A stretch of 64,000 bases of DNA from an uncultured Acetatifactor sp. GTDB lineage: Bacteria > Bacillota > Clostridia > Lachnospirales > Lachnospiraceae. Each line of letters begins with the position of its first letter. Positions within the stretch are counted from its first letter, which is position 1. The position numbers and the translations under genes are program-made. Shown here in pieces: positions 25,872 to 33,848 of this stretch. Below the pieces are notes generated by a model. That model made no database searches, had not been told where the DNA came from, and worked only from the letters and a program-made list of their open reading frames with translations. Where the stretch lies: assembly GCA_947625255.1 (NCBI GenBank), contig CANQNT010000008.1, positions 57,683-121,682 of the forward strand, given 5' to 3'.

Positions 25872-26493
25872 GGAAGCAATCCGGACTTTGTGGAAAGAAG
25901 CGGGGATTTTATTTGCCATCACCCTGGCAGCCGGTATCATTTTGGGATACGTTTATGAATTGACCAAGGAACCCATCCGCCAGCAGCAGGAGAAAGCGAT
26001 ACAGGAGGCTTGCCGGCAGGTATTTCAGGAGGCGGAGGAGTTCCGGACATCGAATGATGCGCTTCCCGTGTCACTTGCGGAGGAATTGGCTGATGGCGGC
26101 GTTACCATTGGCACGGTTTATGAGGCGTATGGTGCTTCGGCGGATGGGCAGGGGCTTTTGGGCTATGTGGTGGAGACGACCTCCAGCGAGGGCTACGCAG
26201 GGGATATTACCTTGTATGTGGGGATTACGCTGGACGGAACGGTAAACGGTGTTTCCATTCTGGAAATTTCAGAGACCCCGGGTCTTGGTATGCGGGCGGA
26301 GGAGGTTCTGGCACCCCAGTTCGCGGGGAAAAAAGTGAGTGCCTTTGTTTTTACGAAGACAGGCAGCCAGTCGGAAAATGAGATTGATGCCATCAGCGGA
26401 GCTACTTTTACTACGGATGCGGTGACGAGTGCCGTGAACGGCGCGTTGCGGGTAGTTTTGGAAGATCTGTTAGGAGGTGGCGAGAATGAATAA
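25861..26493 (+). CDS. rnfG: Rnf electron transport complex, subunit G
   Basis: 210 residues from the ATG at 25861, preceded by GGAGGG; an in-frame TTG at 25840 is less likely. One N-terminal membrane span is followed by an extracytoplasmic FMN-binding domain. EISETPGLGMRAEE and AISGATFTTDAVTSAV are hallmarks, with the SGAT motif (Thr182) for covalent flavin. It passes electrons between the membrane subunits. It overlaps both neighbours by a few bases, showing tight translational coupling. Confidence 0.95.
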   Translation: MQNKEAIRTLWKEAGILFAITLAAGIILGYVYELTKEPIRQQQEKAIQEACRQVFQEAEEFRTSNDALPVSLAEELADGGVTIGTVYEAYGASADGQGLLGYVVETTSSEGYAGDITLYVGITLDGTVNGVSILEISETPGLGMRAEEVLAPQFAGKKVSAFVFTKTGSQSENEIDAISGATFTTDAVTSAVNGALRVVLEDLLGGGENE

Positions 26494-27349
26494 AGCGGGA
26501 GAACGTCTTTGGAACGGTTTGGTCAGGGAAAATCCCACACTGGTGCTGATGCTGGGAATGTGTCCCACGTTGGCTGTGACCACGTCCGCCATGAACGGAC
26601 TGGGCATGGGCCTGACCACCATGGTGGTCCTGGCGCTCAGTAATCTGATGATTTCCCTGCTGCGGAAAGCTATCCCATCCAGGGTGCGGATTCCTGCGTT
26701 TATCGTGATCATTGCCTCTTTTGTGACGGTGGTGCAGCTTTTGCTGGAGGGATATCTGCCGTCGCTGAACAAGGCTTTGGGGGTTTATATTCCTTTGATC
26801 GTGGTAAATTGCATCATCCTGGGACGGGCGGAGAGCTATGCTTATACCAATCCTCCGATTCCCTCGCTATTTGACGGTATCGGAATGGGGCTTGGCTTTA
26901 CCTTTTCCCTGACCTGTATTGGCGCGGTCCGGGAATTGCTGGGCATGGGAGAAGTGTTCGGGTATCGCGTGATGCCGGAGAGCTATGTGCCGATCGGCAT
27001 TTTCGTCCTGGCGCCGGGAGCGTTCTTCGTGTTGGCGGGATTGACTGCGCTGCAGAATTATATAAAAATTCGGGGAGAGCGCAAGGGCAGGGATATGAGT
27101 AGATTTCAGTCCGGCTGCGGCCAGGATTGCATGAGCTGCGGCCTGTCGGGCTGCAGCAGCAGAATGGAGAAAGCGGCGAAGGCCAGTGGAGCGAAGGCCA
27201 GTGAAGCGAAAGCCGGAAACGATCGGGCGACAGTGGCCGGCGGGTCGCGGCCCGGACGCGTTGAAAGAGCGGTTATGGCTGCCGGCGGCAAGGCGAATGA
27301 AATTCCTGATATTCAGTTTGTCAATGGAACGAAGGAGGGGAAGAAATGA
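26486..27349 (+). CDS. rnfE: Rnf electron transport complex, subunit E, with a cysteine-containing C-terminal tail
   Basis: 287 residues from the ATG at 26486 (AGGAGGTGG upstream). Residues 1 to about 198 are a normal six-span RnfE/NqrD protein (NPTLVLMLGMCPTLAVTTSA, YIPLIVVNCIILGRAES). After the last membrane span there is a tail of about 85 residues that ordinary RnfE proteins (about 200 residues) lack. It begins with four cysteines, C211-x3-C215-x2-C218-x4-C223, continues as an Ala/Lys/Gly-rich stretch and ends close to an rnfA overlap. The cysteines could bind a metal or an iron-sulfur cluster. This is inference, with no matching family recognised. Confidence 0.93.
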   Translation: MNKAGERLWNGLVRENPTLVLMLGMCPTLAVTTSAMNGLGMGLTTMVVLALSNLMISLLRKAIPSRVRIPAFIVIIASFVTVVQLLLEGYLPSLNKALGVYIPLIVVNCIILGRAESYAYTNPPIPSLFDGIGMGLGFTFSLTCIGAVRELLGMGEVFGYRVMPESYVPIGIFVLAPGAFFVLAGLTALQNYIKIRGERKGRDMSRFQSGCGQDCMSCGLSGCSSRMEKAAKASGAKASEAKAGNDRATVAGGSRPGRVERAVMAAGGKANEIPDIQFVNGTKEGKK

Positions 27350-27930
27350 GTTCGGTAAGGGAGTTATTCATTATTTTAATCAGTTCTTCTCTGGTGAGCA
27401 ATGTGGTGTTGAGTCAGTTTTTGGGTCTGTGTCCTTTCCTGGGCGTGTCGCGTAAGACCAACACGGCGGCGGGCATGGGAGCGGCAGTGATCTTCGTCAT
27501 CACGCTGGCCAGCGCGGTGGCGGGTGTCATTTACAAATTTGTGCTGACCCCCTTACATCTTGAATATCTGCAGACCATCGTCTTTATTTTAGTGATCGCG
27601 GCCCTGGTGCAGTTCGTGGAAATGTTCTTGCGTAAGGCCATTCCGGCCCTTTATGAGGCTTTGGGCGTTTATTTGCCTTTGATCACCACCAACTGTGCTG
27701 TTTTGGGCGTGGCTTTGACCAATGTTCAGAAAAAGTACGGAATTTTGACGGGCGTTGTCAACGGCTTTGCCACGGCGGTGGGCTTTACCATTGCAATCGT
27801 GATATTGGCCGGGATTCGGGAAAAAATCGAATTCAATGATATTCCGAAGCCTTTCCGGGGAATGCCCATCGTGCTGCTGACGGCTGGGCTGATGGCCATC
27901 GCGTTCTGTGGTTTTTCCGGTCTGTTATAG
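27346..27930 (+). CDS. rnfA: Rnf electron transport complex, subunit A
   Basis: 194 residues, six membrane spans. The N-terminus LFIILISSSLVSNVVLSQFL and the mirrored motifs LGLCPFLGVS and LITTNCAVLGVAL are characteristic; the conserved cysteines in LCPF and TNCA are those that hold the intramembrane cluster with RnfE. Its ATG overlaps the rnfE stop codon (ATGA), a coupling arrangement repeated through the operon. Confidence 0.96.
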   Translation: MSSVRELFIILISSSLVSNVVLSQFLGLCPFLGVSRKTNTAAGMGAAVIFVITLASAVAGVIYKFVLTPLHLEYLQTIVFILVIAALVQFVEMFLRKAIPALYEALGVYLPLITTNCAVLGVALTNVQKKYGILTGVVNGFATAVGFTIAIVILAGIREKIEFNDIPKPFRGMPIVLLTAGLMAIAFCGFSGLL

Positions 27931-27945
27931 TAAGGAGGTATCCAT

Positions 27946-28743
27946 ATGCTTACTGGTGTTTTGACGGCTGCAGCCGTGGTGGGAACGGTGGGAATTTTTA
28001 TCGGCGTGTTCCTGGGAGTCGCCGGTATCAAATTTAAAGTGGAAGTGGATGACAGGCAGGAAGCCGTGCTGGCTGCCCTGCCCGGCAATAATTGCGGCGG
28101 CTGCGGCTATGCGGGCTGTTCCGGCCTGGCGGCGGCAATCGTAAAAGGTGAAGCGCCCACCAACGCCTGTCCCGTGGGAGGAGCTAGGGCGGCCAGTGAA
28201 ATCGCGTCCATTATGGGCGTGGAAGAGGAGAGCACTGTGCGTCGCGTGGCTTTCGTGCATTGTCAGGGCGACTGCGAGAAAGCCAGACAGGATTACGATT
28301 ATACCGGCGCCGAGGATTGCCGGATCATCGGTTTTGTACCTAATGGCGGTCCGAAAGCCTGCAACAGTGGCTGCCTGGGCTATGGAAGCTGTGTCAGGGT
28401 TTGTCCTTTTGACGCGATCTTTATTGTAAAGGGCAAGGCCGTCGTGGACAGAGAACGGTGCAAGGCCTGCGGAAAATGTGTGGAGGTCTGTCCGAAAAAG
28501 CTGATCAGTCTCGTCCCTTACGACGCAAAGCTGGCGGTGGCCTGTAAGTCCGTTGACAAAGGGCCAGTGACGGTCAAGAATTGCCAGATTGGCTGCATCG
28601 GCTGCGGAATTTGTGTCAAAAATTGTCCCAAAGAAGCGATCAAGGTCGATCAGTTTCATGCGGCCATTGATTATGAAAAATGCGTGGGCTGCGGAATTTG
28701 TCAGCAAAAATGCCCGAAAAAGTGTATCGTGAGCCTGGAATAG
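27946..28743 (+). CDS. rnfB: Rnf electron transport complex, subunit B
   Basis: 265 residues. An N-terminal membrane helix is followed by the RnfB cluster motif NNCGGCGYAGCSGLA and then four ferredoxin-type motifs: GCLGYGSCVRVCP, CKACGKCVEVCP, CIGCGICVKNCP and CVGCGICQQKCP. It takes electrons from ferredoxin and feeds them into the complex. It begins 15 bp after rnfA with AAGGAGG. As the last gene it completes a full set of six subunits. Confidence 0.96.
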   Translation: MLTGVLTAAAVVGTVGIFIGVFLGVAGIKFKVEVDDRQEAVLAALPGNNCGGCGYAGCSGLAAAIVKGEAPTNACPVGGARAASEIASIMGVEEESTVRRVAFVHCQGDCEKARQDYDYTGAEDCRIIGFVPNGGPKACNSGCLGYGSCVRVCPFDAIFIVKGKAVVDRERCKACGKCVEVCPKKLISLVPYDAKLAVACKSVDKGPVTVKNCQIGCIGCGICVKNCPKEAIKVDQFHAAIDYEKCVGCGICQQKCPKKCIVSLE

Positions 28744-28811
28744 TATGCCGCGTTCGTAAGACCTGGCGAGTATGTGCCTGAGTCTGAAAACTGCCTTAGG
28801 ACGGAGCGTAC

Positions 28812-28834
28812 AACCAGGTATTCTGGTTTTAAAA
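28812..28834 (+). terminator. Weak terminator candidate after rnfB
   Basis: aaccag (28812-28817) pairs with ctggtt (28823-28828) over a 5-nt loop, followed by ttttaaaa. The stem is short. Confidence 0.35.
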
Positions 28835-28841
28835 GGAAAGT

Positions 28842-28871
28842 TTGTCATATTTTTAGGACTTGCTGTATAGA
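28842..28871 (+). promoter_or_regulatory. Candidate promoter of the SleB-type hydrolase gene
   Basis: TTGTCA (28842-28847) and TATAGA (28866-28871) with an 18-bp spacer, about 85 bp before the start codon at 28956. Confidence 0.4.
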
Positions 28872-28955
28872 ATAAAGATAGTAGTATGTTAATGTGGCTG
28901 ATGAGAAGCCCTGGGCATGCTATGGATTCTATATGGAAAGGACTGAAAATGGGGA

Positions 28956-29783
28956 ATGTATAAAAAAGCATTGGGCACGCTGGCATTGGTGAATTTGATT
29001 TTCCTGGCGGGATTTAGCTGTGTAATGGGATTTCAAATGGACAGAGAAGCCGCCGTGCCCGCATTTCAAAGGAAGGTGGATACGTCTTATACCGCGGACG
29101 ACAAAAGCAGCACCATCGGCATGGTGTATATGGCTGCCTCTGACCAGCGGATTGTAAATTATGGATTGCTGGAGCGGGAGGAAGCGGATGAAGCCGTGGC
29201 CGCCATGATGAGGTGGGACGGGACCACGCCGGGTGGCGTAACGGATAGCGTGGCCGCGGGAGAAACGGAATCCGCGCTGGACGGCACGGAAGGCGATGGC
29301 GTCCAAGGGGCCGGAGCGCCGGAGGCGAATGGCGCGAATGCGGATTTGGCCGGAAGCGAGGTTGTGGAAGCCTGGCAGAGCTCGGATCTGGTTTATCAGT
29401 TGGATGAAGAGGAATATGATCTGCTGCTCCGTATTGTAGAAGCTGAGGCCGGAAGCGAGGATGAGGACGGCAGGCTTCTGGTAGCCAATGTGGTATTCAA
29501 TCGTGTAAACAGCGATCAATTTCCGGACAGTGTATCGGAAGTGGTCCTGCAGCAGTCCAAGGGAGTAACGCAGTTTTCGCCGGTGGCTTCCGGGAGCATT
29601 TGGCGGGTGACGGTATCGGAAAAAACGGTGGCAGCCGTGCAGCGAGCCCTGGAAGGGGAGGATCTTTCCCAGGGAGCCTTGTATTTTGCGGCACGAAGCC
29701 ATGCTGACAGCAAGAGTATGAAATGGTTTGATGAGAAGCTGACATTTTTGTTCAGTCATGGAGGGCATGAATTCTTTTCATAA
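28956..29783 (+). CDS. Cell wall hydrolase, SleB (Hydrolase_2) family
   Basis: 275 residues. An N-terminal signal or anchor segment (KALGTLALVNLIFLAGFSCVMG) is followed by an acidic, Gly/Ala-rich linker (about 75-145) and the catalytic domain. That domain shows LLLRIVEAEAGSEDEDGRL with the likely catalytic glutamate, VANVVFNRVNS, GVTQFSPVASG and ALYFAARS. SleB-type enzymes are lytic transglycosylases that degrade spore cortex or cell wall peptidoglycan. There is no LysM or PG-binding domain, and the linker is longer than usual. The ribosome binding site is weak. Confidence 0.85.
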   Translation: MYKKALGTLALVNLIFLAGFSCVMGFQMDREAAVPAFQRKVDTSYTADDKSSTIGMVYMAASDQRIVNYGLLEREEADEAVAAMMRWDGTTPGGVTDSVAAGETESALDGTEGDGVQGAGAPEANGANADLAGSEVVEAWQSSDLVYQLDEEEYDLLLRIVEAEAGSEDEDGRLLVANVVFNRVNSDQFPDSVSEVVLQQSKGVTQFSPVASGSIWRVTVSEKTVAAVQRALEGEDLSQGALYFAARSHADSKSMKWFDEKLTFLFSHGGHEFFS

Positions 29784-29901
29784 GCGGGATGCGGCGCGGC
29801 GCTTGCATAAGTTCCATGGATGTGGTAGAATGTAGGGCGTGTTGTGTGTAAGTTGTCGGAAGAGCGCGGGCGGGCGAAAGACAAGCGACTGACGGCAATG
29901 C

Positions 29902-29975
29902 ATGAGTCGCGCAGGCGGCGCCCGGCGACGGATGGGTAGCACAGGCGGCGCCCGGCGACGGATGAGTCGCGCAGG
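29902..29975 (+). repeat. 30-bp direct repeats ahead of thrC
   Basis: Two 30-bp units (29902-29931, 29932-29961) sharing acaggcggcgcccggcgacg, with minor differences, are followed by the start of a third. They are in frame with thrC and could encode repeats of MSRAGGARRR, but they lack a ribosome binding site. See the findings. Confidence 0.7.
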
Positions 29976-30003
29976 GAAGCTGTCAGATACGGAGGAAAAA
30001 AGC

Positions 30004-31494
30004 ATGGATGTTTTTTATCATAGTACAAGAAGCAAAGATGAGCCGGTAACGGCCTCCATGGCGATATTAAAGGGGTTGTCGGAAGACGGGGGACTGTTTG
30101 TCCCGGATCGGATTCCGGCGTTGGATAAGAGTCTTAAGGAATTGGCCGGAATGAGCTATCAGGAGGTCGCTTATGAGGTGATGAAGCTATTCCTGACGGA
30201 TTTTACGGAGGATGAGCTGAAAGACTGTATTCGCAAGGCCTATGATGAGAAGTTTGACACAGAGGTCATCGCGCCGTTGGTGCAGGCGGAGGGCGCTTTT
30301 TTTCTGGAGCTGTTTCACGGGGCCACGATCGCGTTTAAGGACATGGCGCTGTCCATTTTGCCCCATTTGTTGATCACAGCCGCCAGAAAGAATCACATCA
30401 CCAGAGAAATCGTGATTCTGACGGCCACCTCCGGCGATACCGGCAAGGCCGCCCTGGCAGGCTTTGCGGGGGTGGAAGGGACGAAGATCATCGTGTTTTA
30501 TCCCAAGAACGGTGTCAGCCCCATTCAGGAAAAGCAAATGGTGACGCAAAAAGGAGATAATACGCTGGTGGTGGGCATCCATGGCAACTTTGATGATGCC
30601 CAGACCGGGGTGAAGCGGATTTTCTCCGATCAGGAGTTGGCCGGGGAGATGGCGGAAAAGGGTTTCCAGTTTTCTTCTGCCAATTCCATTAACATCGGCC
30701 GTCTGGTGCCCCAGATCGTTTACTATGTATATGCCTATGCCAGGCTTCTGGGAGAGGGACGGCTGGCGACGGGAGAAAAGATCAACGTGGTGGTTCCCAC
30801 CGGTAATTTTGGCAATATTCTGGCGGCCTTTTATGCGAAGAACATGGGACTTCCCATCGCGAAGCTGATCTGTGCGTCCAATGACAATAAGGTATTGTAT
30901 GACTTTTTTGCCACGGGAACCTATGACCGCAATCGGGAATTCGTTCTGACCTCCTCACCCTCCATGGACATCCTTATTTCCAGTAATCTGGAGCGATTGA
31001 TTTATCGGATTGCGGGAGAGGACGCGGAGCGGAACCTGGCGTTTATGGAGGCTTTAAGCAGTCATGGCAAGTACGAGATTACGACAGAAATGCGGGCGGC
31101 CCTGCAGGATTTCTATGGAAATTTTGCCACGGAGGAAGAGGTGGCGGCTACAATCCGTAGGATCTATGAAGATTGCGGTTATGTGATTGACACCCATACT
31201 GCCGTCGCGGCTTGTGTGTATCGGAAGTATGCGGAGGAGACAAAGGATGGGACGAAGACGGTGATCGCCTCCACGGCAAGCCCGTTTAAGTTTACCAGAA
31301 GCGTCATGGAGGCGATTGATCCCCAATACGCATCCATGGGGGACTTTGAACTGGTGGATCGGCTGTCGGCCCTGGCCGGCGTGGCGGTGCCCAAAGCGAT
31401 TGAAGAAATCCGGGATGCGCGGATCGTGCATGACCATGTCTGCGAAAAAGATGAGATGAAAGATGTCGTGAAGAAGTTTTTGGGTATAGAATAA
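30004..31494 (+). CDS. thrC: Threonine synthase
   Basis: 496 residues from the ATG at 30004, supported by GGAGG at about 29989; the frame remains open upstream to 29902 through the repeat. MDVFYHSTRS and EDGGLFVPD are typical of the N-terminus. HGATIAFKDMAL places the PLP lysine at Lys112, and ATSGDTGKAALAGF is the phosphate-binding loop. It makes threonine from O-phospho-L-homoserine. No other threonine genes adjoin it and no T-box or leader peptide is seen. A shared convergent terminator follows. Confidence 0.95.
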   Translation: MDVFYHSTRSKDEPVTASMAILKGLSEDGGLFVPDRIPALDKSLKELAGMSYQEVAYEVMKLFLTDFTEDELKDCIRKAYDEKFDTEVIAPLVQAEGAFFLELFHGATIAFKDMALSILPHLLITAARKNHITREIVILTATSGDTGKAALAGFAGVEGTKIIVFYPKNGVSPIQEKQMVTQKGDNTLVVGIHGNFDDAQTGVKRIFSDQELAGEMAEKGFQFSSANSINIGRLVPQIVYYVYAYARLLGEGRLATGEKINVVVPTGNFGNILAAFYAKNMGLPIAKLICASNDNKVLYDFFATGTYDRNREFVLTSSPSMDILISSNLERLIYRIAGEDAERNLAFMEALSSHGKYEITTEMRAALQDFYGNFATEEEVAATIRRIYEDCGYVIDTHTAVAACVYRKYAEETKDGTKTVIASTASPFKFTRSVMEAIDPQYASMGDFELVDRLSALAGVAVPKAIEEIRDARIVHDHVCEKDEMKDVVKKFLGIE

Positions 31495-31503
31495 GACGTA
31501 GGA

Positions 31504-31552
31504 AATCCAGGGAACCAAATTTTCAAAAGAAGTTTGGTCCCCTGGATTTTTT
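31504..31552. terminator. Bidirectional terminator between thrC and citrate synthase
   Basis: aatccagggaaccaaa (31504-31519) pairs with tttggtcccctggatt (31533-31548) with one mismatch and is flanked by T-runs on the plus strand and AAA on the left. It lies between two convergent genes and can serve both. Confidence 0.85.
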
Positions 31553-31575
31553 GAAAGGATTTTTGCCGCCGCCCT

Positions 31576-32955
31576 TTATGATTTTCTCTTTTTAATAGGA
31601 ATATAATCCTTGTCTTCCCCGATGGGCTTGTAGGCAGGACGGATGATCTTGCCGTTATTGGCCAGCTCTTCCAGTCTGTGCGCGCTCCATCCGGTGATTC
31701 TGGCAATGGCAAAGATGGGTGTGTACAGCTCCATGGGCAGCCCCAGCATATGATAGACAAAGCCGGAATAGAAGTCCACGTTGATGCTGACGCCTTTATA
31801 AATTTTACGCGTTTCCCCGATCACCTCCGGAGCCAGGCGCTCCACAAGAGAGTATAATTCAAATTCTTTTTTCAGCCCTTTTTCTTCGGACAATTTTTCC
31901 ACGAAGCTTTTAAAGATCACGGCGCGGGGGTCGGACTTGGAGTAAACAGCGTGGCCAACGCCGTAAATCAGGCCCGCATGATCGAAGGCATCTTTGTTTA
32001 AAAGCCTGCGCAGATAATTGGCCACTTCTTCCTCGTCGGTCCAGTCGGAAAGCTCTTTCTTCATATCTTCAAACATCTGCACCACCTTGATGTTGGCGCC
32101 GCCGTGTCTGGGACCTTTTAAGGAACCGATAGAGGCCGCAATGGTGGAATAGGTGTCCGTCAGAGAGGAGGTCACCACATGGGTCGTAAAGGTGGAATTG
32201 TTGCCGCCGCCATGTTCCATATGCAATACAAGGGCAATGTCCAGAATTTTCGCTTCCAGAGGCGTATAAGAGCTGTCCGGACGAAGAATATGTAAAATGT
32301 TTTCGGCAGTGGACAAGGTGGGTACCGGCTGGTGGATGTAAAGACTTTTGCCGTCGTGATAGTGACTATAGGCTTGATATCCGTAGATGCTGAGCAGAGG
32401 GAAAAGACTGATGAGCTGCAGGCATTGCCTGAGCACGTTGGGGATGGAGGTGTCATCCGCCCGGTCGTCGTAGGAATAGAGGGTCAGGACGCTCCGCGCC
32501 AGGGTATTCATCATGTCTTTGCTTGGGGCTTTCAGGATAATGTCTCTGACAAAGCTGGTAGGAAGTGTCCGGTAGTTGGCCAGCATCTCCTGAAAGGTTT
32601 TGAGCTCCTTTGCGTTGGGAAGCTTGTCGAATAACAGCAGATACGTGATTTCTTCAAATCCAAACCGTCCCTCCGAGGTGAAGCCCTGTACTAAATCTTT
32701 TACATCGTAACCGCGGTAGAAAAGCCGTCCATGACAAGGAACGCTGACTCCGTCCACGATTTCCGAGGCCCGCACATCGGAAATATGCGTTAATCCCGCG
32801 AGGACCCCTTTGCCGTTCAAATCTCTTAAGCCCCGTTTGACTTCGTATTTTGTGAAAAGCTCCGAATCGATCACCCCTGCTTCCTCGGACAGCTTTGCAA
32901 GCCTGAGCAGTTCTGGCGTGATCTCAGAGTAATGATTGGTCTCCGTGTAATTCAA
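31576..32955 (-). CDS. gltA: Citrate synthase family enzyme
   Basis: 459 residues. The three catalytic residues are in place: the His in LHMEHGGGNNSTF, the His in YGVGHAVYSKSDPRA and the Asp in NVDFYSGFVYHMLGLP. The N-terminal extension (about 45 residues before GLRDLNGKGVLAGLT) and the LYSYDDRADDTS insertion fit the longer clostridial citrate synthases, which form citrate from oxaloacetate and acetyl-CoA for glutamate supply. A 2-methylcitrate or citramalate role cannot be ruled out by eye. It is a single gene with no aconitase or IDH nearby. Confidence 0.92.
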   Translation of the reverse strand: MNYTETNHYSEITPELLRLAKLSEEAGVIDSELFTKYEVKRGLRDLNGKGVLAGLTHISDVRASEIVDGVSVPCHGRLFYRGYDVKDLVQGFTSEGRFGFEEITYLLLFDKLPNAKELKTFQEMLANYRTLPTSFVRDIILKAPSKDMMNTLARSVLTLYSYDDRADDTSIPNVLRQCLQLISLFPLLSIYGYQAYSHYHDGKSLYIHQPVPTLSTAENILHILRPDSSYTPLEAKILDIALVLHMEHGGGNNSTFTTHVVTSSLTDTYSTIAASIGSLKGPRHGGANIKVVQMFEDMKKELSDWTDEEEVANYLRRLLNKDAFDHAGLIYGVGHAVYSKSDPRAVIFKSFVEKLSEEKGLKKEFELYSLVERLAPEVIGETRKIYKGVSINVDFYSGFVYHMLGLPMELYTPIFAIARITGWSAHRLEELANNGKIIRPAYKPIGEDKDYIPIKKRKS

Positions 32956-33416
32956 ATCATATCAGCCCCTTTCAAAAAACAATGGTTGTCATATTTCTAT
33001 GCCATCTTTATACTAATAAATTAGCTGGTCAACACAGCATTCTGAAAACGCACCCCCTATGCCGTGATCGAACAACTACAACTATCATACCATGAAACAA
33101 ATGGGTATGGCAAGCAAAAAGGAATATGTTCATTAAATTTTCATATGTCGTTCATGAATCGCGTATAGCCAGCCTTGCAATGACTGCTGTTCAGACTCCG
33201 CCAGGAGACCCCGGAAGCCGGCAGGGGTTCCCGTTCATGCGCGCTTACGCTTGAAGAAAAATACAGTGGACATCGTGTTCCGGCTGTTTCCGGTGGGCCG
33301 TCTGGACTGTTGCCGCTTCTCAGGGTTTTCTGATGTTTTTATTGCTTTTTCATAATATTGGTATTAAAATAAAAGCTAAGCGGCGTCTTGTCGGGATGCA
33401 GAGGAGGGAGGAAAGC
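32956..33416. other. Long divergent intergenic region
   Basis: 460 bp between citrate synthase (minus) and deoC (plus). On the minus strand TTGACC near 33033 with an AT-rich TATAAAG region near 33015 could start gltA. On the plus strand an AT-rich stretch (33340-33375) could hold a deoC promoter. I see no gene or convincing RNA structure in it. Confidence 0.4.
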
Positions 33417-33824
33417 ATGACGATTCAGGAAATGTTGTCCCATGTGGATCATACCTTGTTGAAGCCTTATGCGACCTGGGGGGAGATTCAGAAGCTGTGC
33501 GAAGAAGCGATTCGGTATCATACCGCCAGCGTGTGCGTTCCGCCCGCTTATGTGAAGCGGATTCATGATACATATGGGGAGAAAGTCCGGATTTGTACCG
33601 TGGTGGGATTTCCGCTGGGGTACAGTGTGACGGCGGCGAAAGCGGCAGAGGTGGAGACGGCATTGGCGGAGGGCTGCTATCTGACCGGAGAGGAAAAGCT
33701 CGCGATGTGCAAGGCGGTCACGGCGGCCGGCGGGATCTCCACGTTGGAGGATCTGCAGATGTTTTTGGAGTTGGGCTGTGACCGGATTGGGACATCCAGG
33801 GCCGTAGGGCTGTGCAAGGAATAG
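33417..33824 (+). CDS. deoC: DeoC-like protein missing two internal blocks including the active site
   Basis: 135 residues from the ATG at 33417 (GAGGAGGGAGG upstream); deoxyribose-phosphate aldolases have about 215-225. The ends are textbook: MLSHVDHTLLKPYATW, CVPPAYVKRIHD and CTVVGFPLGYSVTAAKAAEVETAL at the front, GISTLEDLQMFLELGCDRIGTSRAVGL at the back. Between them only CYLTGEEKLAMCKAVTAAG remains. Roughly 43 residues (around the EIDMVIN strand) are missing after Gly86, and roughly 37 (the FIKTSTGF strand to KAAGG) after about Gly105. The catalytic Asp and both lysines are thus absent, so it cannot be a normal aldolase. The frame is intact. It may be a decaying gene or a sequence artefact. 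Confidence 0.85.
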   Translation: MTIQEMLSHVDHTLLKPYATWGEIQKLCEEAIRYHTASVCVPPAYVKRIHDTYGEKVRICTVVGFPLGYSVTAAKAAEVETALAEGCYLTGEEKLAMCKAVTAAGGISTLEDLQMFLELGCDRIGTSRAVGLCKE

Positions 33825-33848
33825 AAAACGAAGGGAAGGGAAAGACAG

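Noticed and set aside
29902..30003. 34-residue N-terminal extension of threonine synthase
   Set aside because: No ribosome binding site; the family normally starts at MDVFYHST-like sequence, and GGAGG precedes the ATG at 30004. The repeat itself is kept as a finding.
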